From NCBI RefSeq assembly GCF_001907235.1, contig NZ_MQVS01000008.1:62001-126000 (forward strand): 64,000 nt of DNA. Reading direction: 5' to 3'. The DNA comes from Buchananella hordeovulneris (GTDB taxonomy: Bacteria > Actinomycetota > Actinomycetes > Actinomycetales > Actinomycetaceae). Below, one piece after another: positions 16,675-25,026 of the stretch. The notes beneath the pieces were generated by a model. The model was not told where the DNA came from. It worked only from the letters and a program-made list of their open reading frames with translations, and did not search any database. The position numbers and the translations under genes are program-made. How positions within the stretch are numbered: position 1 is the first letter of the stretch; the number at the start of each line of letters is the position of its first letter.

Positions 16675-17928
16675 CTACAGCTGCCCCGGCCAGGTGGCGT
16701 CGGCGGGCTGCCCGAGACCGGCCCGCCGATAGCCTTCCAGGATTGCCAACCATTCAGTAACGCGGGGAGGAGTGTGGCGAGTGTCGGTGACTGCATCGGC
16801 GGCCGCCAGCGCCACCGCTCGCGAATCTTGCAAGACAGCTACCACCTGGTGCTGGTAGCGGTAGTTGAAGCTGCTCATCGTCCGCTCACGATCCTGGCGC
16901 ATGGCGCGTGTATGCACGGCGAACCCCCGCACCTGGCTCCACGGGATGAAGCGACGATGAAAAAGGGTGGCGATGTGCAGCCCGGCGGTGGTGGCACGGG
17001 TGCGGCCAAAAAGGGAGGAAATCACGAAGAGAAGGACCACCATTATGAGCCCCGCGAACGCAGGTGCGCCGAAGCGCAGCGCCGGGTGCGCACCTTGCAG
17101 GCGCGCGAAGCTGAGGGTCAAGGTGGCGGCCATCCCCAGGATGAATAGGCAGACACCGAGGCCCAGCAGCCGCAGCCAGGTGGATTTGCGGATCAGGTAG
17201 GTTTCCGCGGCGGGCGGCATGGCGGGCGCGGCCAGGGCAGAATTGACGACGCTCACCGCGTCGAGTGACTCGCCCCAGCCCGGGTGGAGGGCCAGCACCG
17301 TCTTATCTGGCAACACCACCACGTGTCTGCCGGGGCGCAGGCGGCTGAAGTGATGACCCGCCTGATCGGTGGCCAGCCCGTCGGCGGGCCAGTTGGGGGC
17401 GGGGTCGCGGAGGGTGGGGGTGAGGGTGGCCAGTGGGCTGTCGGCGGACTGGGCGAGGAGTTGGCCGACTTCGGCCGCCTGCTGCCACGCCGTCTCCGTC
17501 GGCGCGGAGGGCGGAAAGATCAGGGCCAGGCCCGGCACGGTCTTGGTGGGGGACTTGTCGGTGTCGAGCACGACGCCGAGGTCGGCCTGCCACCACACCT
17601 GGCCCCCGGTCAGGAACTGCTGGTAGTAGCCGCGCAGACGGGCGCGCCGCCGCAGGGGCGGGACGATCAGGCCCGCCAAGCAGGCCACCAGCCCGACGGC
17701 CGGAATGACCGCCAAGGCCACCTGCACGGGATCAAGGGGCAGGGAGCTGCCGTCGGTGAATCTGCGAACCAGCAAGTACCACGGAAGCACGCCGAAAAGC
17801 ACAAAGAAGGAGCCAGCAAACACTGGCAGCAGGACGCTGCCGGGGGAGCGGGGCGCCTGCCGGGCGTGCCGGAGGAAAAAGGCACGGTCGCGCAGTTGGC
17901 TGGCTAGCTGATCTGCGGAAGGTTCCAT
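16675..17928 (-). CDS. Multi-pass membrane protein of unknown function
   Basis: 417 residues from the ATG at 17928 (AGGATGAAGG upstream). Two membrane helices lie in the N-terminal quarter (near 27-50 and 64-92) and two more around 255-320, the second pair ending 'VVLLFVISSLFGRTRATTAGLHI'. Between and after them are soluble parts; the C-terminal part after the last helix reads like a PH-like ('bPH') segment ('IPWSQVRGFAVH'). That resemblance is weak. Function unknown. Confidence 0.65.
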   Translation of the reverse strand: MEPSADQLASQLRDRAFFLRHARQAPRSPGSVLLPVFAGSFFVLFGVLPWYLLVRRFTDGSSLPLDPVQVALAVIPAVGLVACLAGLIVPPLRRRARLRGYYQQFLTGGQVWWQADLGVVLDTDKSPTKTVPGLALIFPPSAPTETAWQQAAEVGQLLAQSADSPLATLTPTLRDPAPNWPADGLATDQAGHHFSRLRPGRHVVVLPDKTVLALHPGWGESLDAVSVVNSALAAPAMPPAAETYLIRKSTWLRLLGLGVCLFILGMAATLTLSFARLQGAHPALRFGAPAFAGLIMVVLLFVISSLFGRTRATTAGLHIATLFHRRFIPWSQVRGFAVHTRAMRQDRERTMSSFNYRYQHQVVAVLQDSRAVALAAADAVTDTRHTPPRVTEWLAILEGYRRAGLGQPADATWPGQL

Positions 17929-18055
17929 GCCTTCATCCTGCGCCCGCTGGGCGCTGACAGCCAGGAAGCGAGCCGCTGCCTGGGCAAGAGGGGGCAAAAG
18001 CAGGGCGGGGCGCGGCTCACCCACTTACGGCGAACAGCCAGCTAATGTTGGTTTC

Positions 18056-21000
18056 ATGACGCAAAGACGCGGACTTTTGACGATGTTGTCTGTTCCTGCC
18101 ACTGCATTGGCGTTAGTTGTCGCTGCTGCAGTCCCGGCACTCAGTGCCCACCACGCGCCCAGCGGCGCGTCTGTTCTCGCTCAGCCCGCCCCCTCCAGCG
18201 TTGCTGCCCCCACGGACCCGGCCCCCAGCGTCGGCACCGTCGTGGATGTTACGACCTTCGGCGCGGACCCGACGGGCAGTCGGGACTCGGCCCCGGCGGT
18301 GCGGGACGCCCTGCGGCATGCCAAGACGCTTACCGGTCCGGTGACCATTAAGTTCCCGCGCGGCACCTACGATCTGTACCCGGATCAGGCCGAAAAGCGT
18401 GAGCTGTACGTATCGAACACGGTGGGGGAGGATCCCCGCTACAAAATAAAGAACATTGCCATCCTGGTGGAGGACATGGAGAACGTCACCATCGACGGTG
18501 GCGGTTCTCTCCTGCGCCTGCACGGCTTGCAATCAACCTTCGCGATCATTCGCTCCAAGAACACGCAGGTAAAGAACTTCGCCACCGACTGGGTGGCGCC
18601 CCGCACGTTGGACCTGACGTTCGTCGGTGCCAGCACCACGGCGGATGGTCGGCACGTGCGCGACGTGCGGATTCCTGACGGCTACCAGTACGAGATCAAC
18701 GGCCGCCTCCTGAACATTAAGGCGGAGAACTCGCCCTACACCAAGGAGCCGTACTGGCAGTACTCGCCGATGCGGCTCAACCCCCGCCCGGACTGGACGA
18801 GTCTGGACGACCTCTACGAGCAGCTGCTCGATCTGGATACGGGGCACGCTTTCCGGGCGGCCTGGACCTTGTCGGTTGAGCCGCTGCACAACGGGCTGCA
18901 ACAGATCGAAGAGGTGGAGCCGGGCGTGGTGCGCATGACGTACGCCCCCTCGGCCGAGCCGGGGCCCCTGGGCCGGGTCTTCCACATTCGCACCTGGTAC
19001 CGCGACCACCCGGGCGGTTTCATTTGGGAGTCGCAGAACACGACGCTGGAAGGCTTGGATGTCGGCCACCTGCACGGTTTTGGCATCATCGCCCAGTTCA
19101 ACGACGGCCTGACGGTGCGGGACGTCAACTTCCGGGCCCCCAACGAGTCGTTCCGGCAGACCGTGGGCTTCGCGGACCTGATCCAGGTCTCGGGAGACAA
19201 GGGGCAGGTGCTGATCGAAAACAGCCAGTTCGGCTTCGCCCACGACGACCCGATCAACGTACACGGCACCTACCTGCAACTAGTGGCCAAGAACGGCCGC
19301 ACCGCCACGTTCCGCTACATGCACCGCGAGACGGCCGGATTCCCGCAGTTCTACGAGGGCGACGAGGTGGCGTTGGTGGACCGGGCCACGATGTTGGACC
19401 TTGGGGACTGGCGCGGCCGGGTAGTGAGCGTGGACGGCCCGAGCGGGCGCGACTCGAAACACGACCTGCGGCAGATGACCGTCACCTTCGACCGGGACCT
19501 GCCCGCCGAGGCGGTACCCAACCGGGTGGTGGCCGAGAACGTCACCTACAGCCCGCAGGTGACTATCCGCGGCTGCCACTTTGAATCAATCCCGACCCGC
19601 GGCATCCTCATGACCACCCGCCGTCCCGTGCTGATCGAGAACAACATATTCGACCAAATGGAGATGGCCTCCATCTACGTCTCGGCGGACTCCAACAACT
19701 GGTACGAGTCGTCCGTGGTGCGGGACTTCACCGTGCGCAACAACCTCTTCATCCGCCCCGGCATCCAAGCCCACAACCCGCAACCGGTCATCTTCTTCGA
19801 GCCGCTGGCGGGCGGGACAGATCCGGCCAAGGCCGCACACGCGGGCGTCAAGATCGAAGACAACACCTTCCTCGTGACCGACCGCACCGTCCTGGACGCC
19901 AAGTCCGTCAACGGCTTGAGCTTCAAAAACAACAAGATCATGCGGTATGAGGACTCCACCCCGCCGCTGCTCCGCCTGGCCGCCCCCACCGTCGGCGTCG
20001 GCCAGCGCATACAGGCAGAAGTAAACCTGCCGAGCGCGCCCCGCAGTGCGTTCGTCTTCCGCGGCTCCAACAACGTGGAGCTGGCGGGCAACACTTACGG
20101 CCCCGGCATCTTGCGGCGCGTCGACCTGCAACACATGGGGGCAGACAACGTCTCCATCGCCGACGAGGGCGTCCAGATCCGCGGCGGCGACGCCAACAAC
20201 CGCGCCGTGTACTACCTGTCCTCCCACCCAGAGGTGGCGGCCGTGAACCAGGCGGGCGTCGTCGTCGGCAAACAGGAAGGTACCGCCGAAATCTCCGCCG
20301 TCATCGTCACGCCCTTCGGGCACGTGCGCACCGCCCCCGTCGCCGTACAGGTGGGACCGGCCGCGGCCGGCCGGGAGCTGATCGACTTCGAGGTCGTGCG
20401 GCCCAACCGAGACCACGCGCGCGCCGAAGGCGAGGCGCTGCGGCTAGTGCCGTCGGGGCGCGGGTCGCTGTGGAACGAGCAAAACGGGGCCGACAACATT
20501 CACCTGCTGCCGCAGCGCTCGCTGGCCGTCGGCCAGGCGGTGACGGTGAAGATGACCGGTCGCACCCAAGACTGGTACGAAGAAGCCGGGCTCATCGCCT
20601 ACCTTGATGACGACAACTATGTCGCCCTGCAACGCAAACACAACGGCGGCAACCCCAGCATCACCGTGGTCAATGAGCAGGGCGGGCGCGGCGAGGAGTC
20701 CCGCAAGGTGGTCGACCCGGCGGCCGACGCGATCTGGCTCCGCCTGGAACGCACCGCCGCCGGCCTGCAGGGTTCCTACTCGCTGGACGGCAACGAGTTC
20801 ATCCCGATCGGTTCGGTGGTGGAGAACACCGCCATCAGCGACGCCACCCGCCTCGGCCTGCTGGCCGCCACGCGGCGCGACAACCAGGCCGACAACCACC
20901 CGTTCCTCTTCACCGACCTGCGGATAGGGGACGAGCTGGTGCCGCTGACTCGCGAGATTGGGTCGGTGGCACCCGACGGCAGTTTCGACCCAGTGCCGCT

Positions 21001-22399
21001 GCCGGACCTGGGGCCGTCCCTGGTCGCGGACCTTGCCCGCGCCCAGTTCACCGGCATCACCATGCCCAGCGACGAGGCGGATCTCGCGCGCCGCGACGGC
21101 TTCGTCACCACCGCGCCCGCCGACGTGAGCGAGTACCGGGCGGCCTTCACTCCCGCCCAGGCGGGCGCCACCGTCAAGGTGCGGCTCGACGGGCGACCGC
21201 TCGCGGCCGACGCCGACGGGGCCTACACCGTACCGCTGCGGCGCGGGGCGACCGTGCTTGAGGTGTGGGTGACCGCCGAAAACCAGCTCCAGCAGCGGAT
21301 CTACCGGTGGACCGTGCTGTCCAACCGGCCGGGGCAAGTCGGGCCGCAGGACCCAGCGCCGGAGCCGGAGCCGGAGCCAATGCCGACGGCTACGCCTACG
21401 GTGGAGCCGAGCCCAACGCCGACCGCGACGGCCACGCCGGAGCCGACCGCGACGCCGACCCCGACCGGGGAGCCGAGCGTGCCGCCGACCACGCCCGCCC
21501 CCCAGCGTCTCAGCGGCACCAACCGGGTGGCCACTGCCCTGGCGGCCGCTCAGCAGGGCAACTTCGACAGCGGGGTGGCCGTGCTGGTGGACGGCAAGAA
21601 CTACGCCGACGCATTGGCAGCCAGCGGGCTCGCAGGCAGCTTGCGGGCCCCGGTGCTCCTGACTGTCGGCGCTCAGCTAGAACCCGAGGTCCTGGCGGGG
21701 TTGCAGCAGCTGGGGGTGCGGCGGGTCGTCGTCGTGGGGGGCTTTGGCTCCGTTGACGCCGGGAAGGACGCCGCGCTGTGGCGGGCAGGCCTGCGGATCG
21801 AACGCGTCGCGGGTAAGAACCGGTACGAGACCGCCCGAGCCGTGGCCGCCAAGGTGGCCGAGCAGGGGCAGGTGCGGTACGTCTTCGTCGCTGACGGCAC
21901 CAACTTCGCCGACGCCCTGGCCGCCGGAGCCTACGCGGCGGCCGAAGGCGGAGTGGTGCTCCTGAGCGACGGGGCGACGCTACCCGCGCCGGTCGCGGCC
22001 GATGTGCGCCGCCTGCTGCCCGCTCGCGTAATCGGGGTGGGCGGCAACGCCACCCGGGCACTCGCCGGGGAAGGATTCATTAACGGGGTGACCGCCACGT
22101 TCGTGGCCGGTCCCAACCGGTACGCCACCGCCACCCAGTTGGCCACCCTGCTGGGAGACGGCAAGACCGGCGTGGTGCTGGCCTCGGGGGTCACGTTCCC
22201 CGACGCGCTCGCGGGCGGGGCCTTCGCCGCGCAGCAGCGGGCGATCCTGCTGCTGACCGGCCCAGACAGGTTGCCCGCAGAGGTCGGCCAGGTGCTGACC
22301 AAGCGGCGAGGCACACTGGAGAAAATCTGGGTCCTCGGCGGCAGCGGGTCGGTATCCGACAAGGTGCTGGCGGGCATCACGCAGGCGATCACGCCGTAA
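18056..22399 (+). CDS. Secreted GH110-like alpha-galactosidase with CWB2 cell-wall anchor
   Basis: A 1447-residue surface enzyme. Signal peptide (1-31); right-handed beta-helix catalytic region about 60-640 with features of family GH110 alpha-1,3-galactosidases ('TTFGADPTGSRDSAPAV', 'FPRGTYDLYPDQAEK', 'NVTIDGGGSLLRLHG'). A Big_2-like Ig domain (about 703-765), a ConA-like lectin/glucanase domain (about 770-960), a cadherin-like sandwich, and a Pro/Thr/Glu linker follow. From residue 1151 there are three CWB2 repeats ('RLSGTNRVATA', 'RVAGKNRYETAR', 'VAGPNRYATATQ') for non-covalent wall attachment. GH110 enzymes remove terminal alpha-1,3-galactose, as on blood group B glycans, so host-glycan feeding is inferred. 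The ATG at 18056 opens the signal peptide; the upstream extension overlaps the divergent gene. Confidence 0.82.
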   Translation: MTQRRGLLTMLSVPATALALVVAAAVPALSAHHAPSGASVLAQPAPSSVAAPTDPAPSVGTVVDVTTFGADPTGSRDSAPAVRDALRHAKTLTGPVTIKFPRGTYDLYPDQAEKRELYVSNTVGEDPRYKIKNIAILVEDMENVTIDGGGSLLRLHGLQSTFAIIRSKNTQVKNFATDWVAPRTLDLTFVGASTTADGRHVRDVRIPDGYQYEINGRLLNIKAENSPYTKEPYWQYSPMRLNPRPDWTSLDDLYEQLLDLDTGHAFRAAWTLSVEPLHNGLQQIEEVEPGVVRMTYAPSAEPGPLGRVFHIRTWYRDHPGGFIWESQNTTLEGLDVGHLHGFGIIAQFNDGLTVRDVNFRAPNESFRQTVGFADLIQVSGDKGQVLIENSQFGFAHDDPINVHGTYLQLVAKNGRTATFRYMHRETAGFPQFYEGDEVALVDRATMLDLGDWRGRVVSVDGPSGRDSKHDLRQMTVTFDRDLPAEAVPNRVVAENVTYSPQVTIRGCHFESIPTRGILMTTRRPVLIENNIFDQMEMASIYVSADSNNWYESSVVRDFTVRNNLFIRPGIQAHNPQPVIFFEPLAGGTDPAKAAHAGVKIEDNTFLVTDRTVLDAKSVNGLSFKNNKIMRYEDSTPPLLRLAAPTVGVGQRIQAEVNLPSAPRSAFVFRGSNNVELAGNTYGPGILRRVDLQHMGADNVSIADEGVQIRGGDANNRAVYYLSSHPEVAAVNQAGVVVGKQEGTAEISAVIVTPFGHVRTAPVAVQVGPAAAGRELIDFEVVRPNRDHARAEGEALRLVPSGRGSLWNEQNGADNIHLLPQRSLAVGQAVTVKMTGRTQDWYEEAGLIAYLDDDNYVALQRKHNGGNPSITVVNEQGGRGEESRKVVDPAADAIWLRLERTAAGLQGSYSLDGNEFIPIGSVVENTAISDATRLGLLAATRRDNQADNHPFLFTDLRIGDELVPLTREIGSVAPDGSFDPVPLPDLGPSLVADLARAQFTGITMPSDEADLARRDGFVTTAPADVSEYRAAFTPAQAGATVKVRLDGRPLAADADGAYTVPLRRGATVLEVWVTAENQLQQRIYRWTVLSNRPGQVGPQDPAPEPEPEPMPTATPTVEPSPTPTATATPEPTATPTPTGEPSVPPTTPAPQRLSGTNRVATALAAAQQGNFDSGVAVLVDGKNYADALAASGLAGSLRAPVLLTVGAQLEPEVLAGLQQLGVRRVVVVGGFGSVDAGKDAALWRAGLRIERVAGKNRYETARAVAAKVAEQGQVRYVFVADGTNFADALAAGAYAAAEGGVVLLSDGATLPAPVAADVRRLLPARVIGVGGNATRALAGEGFINGVTATFVAGPNRYATATQLATLLGDGKTGVVLASGVTFPDALAGGAFAAQQRAILLLTGPDRLPAEVGQVLTKRRGTLEKIWVLGGSGSVSDKVLAGITQAITP

Positions 22400-22409
22400 G
22401 TCTGCGGAA

Positions 22410-22448
22410 AGCCACGGGGGGCGGGCCGATGCGGCCCGCCCCCCGTGG
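22410..22448 (+). terminator. Terminator of the GH110-like gene
   Basis: A perfect 17-bp GC stem (GCCACGGGGGGCGGGCC and its complement) closes a GATGC loop 10 nt after the stop; no T-run. Confidence 0.8.
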
Positions 22449-22465
22449 CGTGAGTTGCTTGGCCA

Positions 22466-22543
22466 ACCGCCCTAACTGTCCACCTACGCGCCCCATCCGG
22501 TGTATTTGGCAGCTGTCATCCGCTGGTAGCCATCTAGGGCGCT
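22466..22543. repeat. 78-nt dispersed hairpin element, copy C
   Basis: Same length and paired ends (CCGCCCTA...TAGGGCG) as copies A and B, with a diverged stem but conserved centre CATCCGGTGTATTTGGC. Confidence 0.75.
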
Positions 22544-22548
22544 CGCCG

Positions 22549-22690
22549 CCCCTAAACACGCGAGCAGGCCCTATTCAGAGACCTCGACCCCACTGCGTTC
22601 GTTCCGTCCCCTAAACGCGCGGGCAAGCCTCATTTGCGGCCGTCCCCGCGCGGTGGCGGCCCGTTACTTCCTAAATGCGTCGGTTAGAGC
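22549..22690. repeat. Three imperfect direct repeats, about 60 bp apart
   Basis: CCCTAAACACGCGAGCAGGCC, CCCTAAACGCGCGGGCAAGCC and a weaker CCTAAATGCGTCGG recur at roughly 22550, 22611 and 22670. No gene is seen between 22400 and 22787 beyond these repeats and the hairpins listed. Confidence 0.5.
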
Positions 22691-22707
22691 CGCTACCGCT
22701 ACCCGCT

Positions 22708-22735
22708 ACCGCCTGCCCCAACTGGGGCAGGCGGT
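22708..22735. terminator. Strong intergenic hairpin
   Basis: ACCGCCTGCCCC pairs perfectly with GGGGCAGGCGGT around AACT. It lies between the converging GH110 gene and the CRISPR effector operon and could insulate them. Confidence 0.5.
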
Positions 22736-22787
22736 TCGCGAAAGGGGGACACGCACGGACTGCCTAGCGAAGCACACTAGAGAAAGC

Positions 22788-22824
22788 TGAGCCCTCGGGG
22801 CAGAATGGCTGCCCGGCGGGCTCA
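22788..22824 (-). terminator. Terminator of the CRISPR effector operon
   Basis: A two-part stem (TGAGCCC/GGGCTCA, then GGGCAG/CTGCCC) includes the stop codon of the last RAMP gene; on the minus strand it is followed by CTTTCTCT. Confidence 0.7.
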
Positions 22825-24984
22825 GAAAAGGTCTGCTGGAGATTTCCCGCAGCCAGGCTTGGGCTCGCCAGTACGAGAGTCTGTCTGGTTGTTTGCCTTG
22901 TTTTCGTCCAGCGACATGTATCGGACGGGCAGATTGTCGCTATATCCGAACGCTGCCCGTTGGAGGGCGCGCACCCAGGGGGTGGTGCGGAGGTATTCCT
23001 CGTGGGGAAGAGGGAAGTGGTGCGGATCGACGACTTTGGAGACGGTGCCGAGGCAGCCGGTCAGCTTCAGGTAGTTTTCCACCAGCGTCTGATGATCCAC
23101 CAGCTGCAAACCGTCGGACGCCAACCGCACTTCGACAGCACCCAGTCCGAGCGGCTTACCGAGGCCCAAACGGAGGAAGCCGGACTTTCGACGATTGGCA
23201 CCGGGTGGTACTAGGTTTCGAGGCTCCAACAGCCACAGCAACGCGGCCAACTCGGGCGCCGTAATGTCGGTGAATTGCACTCGACAGGTCATGCGGGTTC
23301 CCGGTTTGAGCCAGTCGCACACCGCGAGTCTCACCTTCGGGTTGTCTTGTTTGGTGCCCAGTTCCTCAGTGACGTTTACGGCGCGCGCAGGAAGGCCTGC
23401 CCCGTTGAGGATTGTGCGGTGTACCGGGTAGGCGGCAGCCCCCAACAGTTGCCCCTTTTGGAAGTACTCGTGGCGGGCCAGCGGCCCTCCCTTCTTCCGT
23501 GGGGTTGCACCTTGGGCGTCGGTCAGGAATCTGCGGGCTGAGGTGGTCTTCGGCGCCATGAGTGGCACAAGCCGTTGCGGTTTCGGTGGCTTGCAGATTG
23601 CCTTCTCCTCACCTGGCGGTGGGCTGATACGAACAGGACCGAATTTCAAGCGTCCCTGCGCCGCGACGTCGCCGCCAACAGCGCCGGTGGCCTCGGGCTC
23701 AACCCCAGGGATTACGAAGCCGAAGAGCCGATCAGCGGCGGATGCCTGAGCACGAGACGGGAGGGGTTGAACCAGCTGGCTCTCGGCAAGCTGGGCGGGC
23801 GAGAGGCGGTAGGGGCGCCTCCCCACCATCGTCGGCAGCACGTCCATGACCTGAGTGGAGGGCGGAAACACGCCGCTTTTCGGGTAAAATTGGGCGTCCC
23901 TCAACTGGACAAAGACCAGGTCATCGTGGGATAGAGACGATGTCCGCACCGCGCCTGGTGGGGTCGACCGTTTCTGGAGACGCTGCAGACGCAACGCTGC
24001 CCGGTTGAGGCGATTCCGTCTCCCTCCAGGGGCGGCGTGACAATCCAGATACGACTGGAGCACCTGTTGGTAGCGCTCCAGATGCTCAGCGGTGAGTGGC
24101 AGCCGCGATGGCTCCACATCATCACTAAAGAAGAAACGCTCGTAGACCTTGGTGGAGAACAGATGACGGGCGTGTCGGTCAGCTGGTGCAGTGCGGCAGG
24201 TGAAACCAACTGTGGTTAGGTAGTCCGAAAAATCCTTGTCTTTGGCCTGGAAGAACTCCTCGTAGTCCTGCAGGTCTTTGTTCCACACGTGTGTCACTAA
24301 CGGCGTGGAGCCGAGTCCGATCTTCACCTTTACGCGGCTGCCGTGAGGTGTAGCGCGCCGAAACTCCTCCAGTCGCTCGCGGGCTGCTGCGGACCCAGGG
24401 GGCAAGTCTTGGCCAGCGCGGTCAATGATTTTTCCCGCGCCTTTTTCGGCATCGTCCGCCACCAGTGCCGCCCTAAAGTTGCGGCTGCGGCCACGTAGTA
24501 TCTCCACCACCCACTGGTCCCCGATCTGCAATACCCGCCCGGGAAACAGGGTAGTTGCCTGGGCCGTCGCGGCCCGGTAAGTCAGGGGCTCACTGTGACC
24601 GCGCACGGTGCGTTCCTGCCGCTGGCGGCGCGAGGTATCGCCGAAGACGCGAAAGCGGGAAGTGGTGAGCAGTTCGTAGGCGCGCGAGAGCATCCCCTTG
24701 ATCATGGTGGGCGGCATGATGGGGTTGCTTGCCGCGTCGCGCGGCACCTTCACCTCCGGGCTACTGCCGTCCGACTGGCAGGTTTGCTCGCCGTACACCA
24801 GGGGCGTGCGTACGATCATCTCCAGGTCGAGCGTGCCCGTCAGGCGCTCGGCGTGCAGCCGGTCCTGGCCGGTCGGCGCGTGCTCCCCGAACAGGGCAGG
24901 CGACAGCTCGCCCCTGCCCGCTGCAGCCATGGCCTCGCGCCGCAGCACCGGGATGCGGTTCACCGCCGAATGGAAATCGTTCAC
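22822..24984 (-). CDS. TIGR03986-like CRISPR RAMP protein (second paralog)
   Basis: A 720-residue RAMP-superfamily subunit typical of type III-D-like loci. It opens 'FHSAVNRIPVLR'; the first RAMP core shows 'LDLEMIVRTPLVYGEQ', 'PPTMIKGMLSRAYE' and 'PLTYRAAT'. A later part has 'PLMAPKTTSARRF', 'FQKGQLLGAAAYPVH' and a glycine-rich loop 'LGLGKPLGLGAVEVRL'. The two-part layout suggests a Cas7/Cas5-like backbone element of the crRNA complex. GTG start, GAGGAG 7 nt upstream; 42 nt after its paralog. Last gene of the operon. Confidence 0.8.
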   Translation of the reverse strand: MNDFHSAVNRIPVLRREAMAAAGRGELSPALFGEHAPTGQDRLHAERLTGTLDLEMIVRTPLVYGEQTCQSDGSSPEVKVPRDAASNPIMPPTMIKGMLSRAYELLTTSRFRVFGDTSRRQRQERTVRGHSEPLTYRAATAQATTLFPGRVLQIGDQWVVEILRGRSRNFRAALVADDAEKGAGKIIDRAGQDLPPGSAAARERLEEFRRATPHGSRVKVKIGLGSTPLVTHVWNKDLQDYEEFFQAKDKDFSDYLTTVGFTCRTAPADRHARHLFSTKVYERFFFSDDVEPSRLPLTAEHLERYQQVLQSYLDCHAAPGGRRNRLNRAALRLQRLQKRSTPPGAVRTSSLSHDDLVFVQLRDAQFYPKSGVFPPSTQVMDVLPTMVGRRPYRLSPAQLAESQLVQPLPSRAQASAADRLFGFVIPGVEPEATGAVGGDVAAQGRLKFGPVRISPPPGEEKAICKPPKPQRLVPLMAPKTTSARRFLTDAQGATPRKKGGPLARHEYFQKGQLLGAAAYPVHRTILNGAGLPARAVNVTEELGTKQDNPKVRLAVCDWLKPGTRMTCRVQFTDITAPELAALLWLLEPRNLVPPGANRRKSGFLRLGLGKPLGLGAVEVRLASDGLQLVDHQTLVENYLKLTGCLGTVSKVVDPHHFPLPHEEYLRTTPWVRALQRAAFGYSDNLPVRYMSLDENKANNQTDSRTGEPKPGCGKSPADLF

Positions 24985-25026
24985 GTTGCTTCTCCTCGCC
25001 CCGACTGTTGGCTGCTCAGCGCTGAA

